A stretch of DNA of 40,012 bases from positions 1-40,012 of the forward strand of contig PLUF01000039.1 in NCBI GenBank assembly GCA_003164815.1, in the 5' to 3' direction. This document shows, piece by piece, positions 39,755 to 40,012 of the stretch (position 1 is the stretch's first letter; each line of letters begins with the position of its first letter). The stretch is from Candidatus Gagatemarchaeum stordalenia (GTDB lineage Archaea; Thermoproteota; Nitrososphaeria; Nitrososphaerales; Gagatemarchaeaceae). A program made the translations under genes and the position numbers. The notes beneath the pieces are model-generated. The model was not told where the DNA came from. It saw nothing but the letters and a program-made list of their open reading frames with translations, and did not search any database.

Positions 39755-40012
39755 AGTCGCAAGGGTTGACGCTCCCAGCGAATTTCCCCAGAGGCGCAAG
39801 GGTTGCGACTAAGAAGTCGCAGGGGTTGCGACTGGGGTTAGAGGGACCTGCCGTGCTTTGCCGGTACGCGATGTAGGCGTCCTAGTTCGTCCTCGTTCCG
39901 GCTTCTTTCTGGAATCATATGGATATTTCTAGAAGAGCGAGAGTTAGTTGGAAAAGCTGTGCTCAACCCTTGAGCATTGTTCGATTTAGGATAATGCTCA
40001 ACCCTTGAGCAT
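39755..40012. repeat. Family of palindromes with core CAACCCTTG
   Basis: Two exact copies of TGCTCAACCCTTGAGCA lie at 39960-39976 and 39995-40011, the second extended to a 19-base palindrome reaching the window end. Three related copies with TCGCAA-GGG-TTGCGA arms lie at about 39755-39771, 39793-39810 and 39814-39833 (read on the other strand: CAACCCTTG core, or CAACCCCTG in the last). No gene is seen here. Operator clusters or iterons are possible; the array may continue beyond the window. Confidence 0.6.

Noticed and set aside
39329..39799. Minus-strand frame of 156 codons over the GGCAAC array
   Set aside because: Its translation simply reflects the repeated motifs and lacks a start signal or domain; the plus-strand frame at 39531-39812 is equally unconvincing.
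39960..40012. Possible start of a CRISPR array
   Set aside because: Only two repeats, each a palindrome of 17-19 bases with a gap of about 17 bases, too short for CRISPR spacers; no cas genes are in the window.

Overview
The window reads as archaeal chromosome. Many genes have AT-rich TATA-like boxes about 25-30 bases before the start and look leaderless. TTG and GTG starts are common. Several tRNA genes need splicing. The gene set includes archaeal-type Hsp20, HtpX, HMG-CoA reductase (isoprenoid lipids), AguA/AguB, and split ABC-2 exporters. A four-gene succinate dehydrogenase, a cytochrome b/Rieske pair and a Tat-exported flavoprotein point to a respiring, probably aerobic or microaerobic heterotroph. 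High GC and this gene mix would fit a Nitrososphaeria/Thermoproteota-like soil lineage, but that placement is inference and was not tested.

Layout. 1-4.2 kb: tRNA-Ile, an SDR oxidoreductase, tRNA-Ala with a LAGLIDADG homing endonuclease inserted against its 3' end and a repeated tRNA 3' fragment on the far side, an alpha/beta hydrolase and a radical SAM/SPASM protein. 4.4-7.7 kb: sdhA-sdhC-sdhD-sdhB. 7.8-16 kb: an orphan solute-binding-fold protein, divergent Hsp20 and HtpX, a class I glutamine amidotransferase, an ABC-2 exporter pair, tRNA-Val, a DUF1028-TPR protein, a class II HMG-CoA reductase and a stand-alone Lrp/AsnC effector domain. 16-18.5 kb: Rieske, cytochrome b and a small membrane protein, one operon on the minus strand. 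18.7-22 kb: a 4-TM protein, the agmatine-to-putrescine pair aguB-aguA (overlapping ATGA) and a protein with two CDGSH domains. 22-25.3 kb: a Tat flavoprotein and a 4-TM membrane protein, each followed by one of two nearly identical ribbon-helix-helix repressors. The two structural genes share a duplicated promoter/operator of about 67 bases. 25.5-32 kb: a second ABC-2 exporter with a divergent, frameshifted HTH regulator, a tRNA-Gly with two apparent introns, a CsaA-like tRNA-binding protein, two small proteins and a UPF0182 membrane protein.

32-40 kb: an accessory island, visibly AT-richer over about 32.1-37.4 kb. It starts at a tRNA-like 5' half with no 3' half nearby and holds a decayed tyrosine integrase. 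It also holds several secreted or membrane-anchored proteins of unknown function and a duplicated cassette: a secreted protein ending in a TCPLVS motif, divergent from an RHH-like regulator, with a shared 19-base box between them. A membrane-tethered winged-helix regulator follows, divergent from another secreted protein. The last 0.7 kb has no convincing gene but carries dense repeats: phased GGCAAC/GTTGCC motifs, then five related palindromes with core CAACCCTTG.

The two most system-like signals are the flavoprotein/4-TM/twin-RHH module with duplicated operators (22-25.3 kb) and the repeated surface-protein/regulator cassettes on the island (33-38.7 kb).
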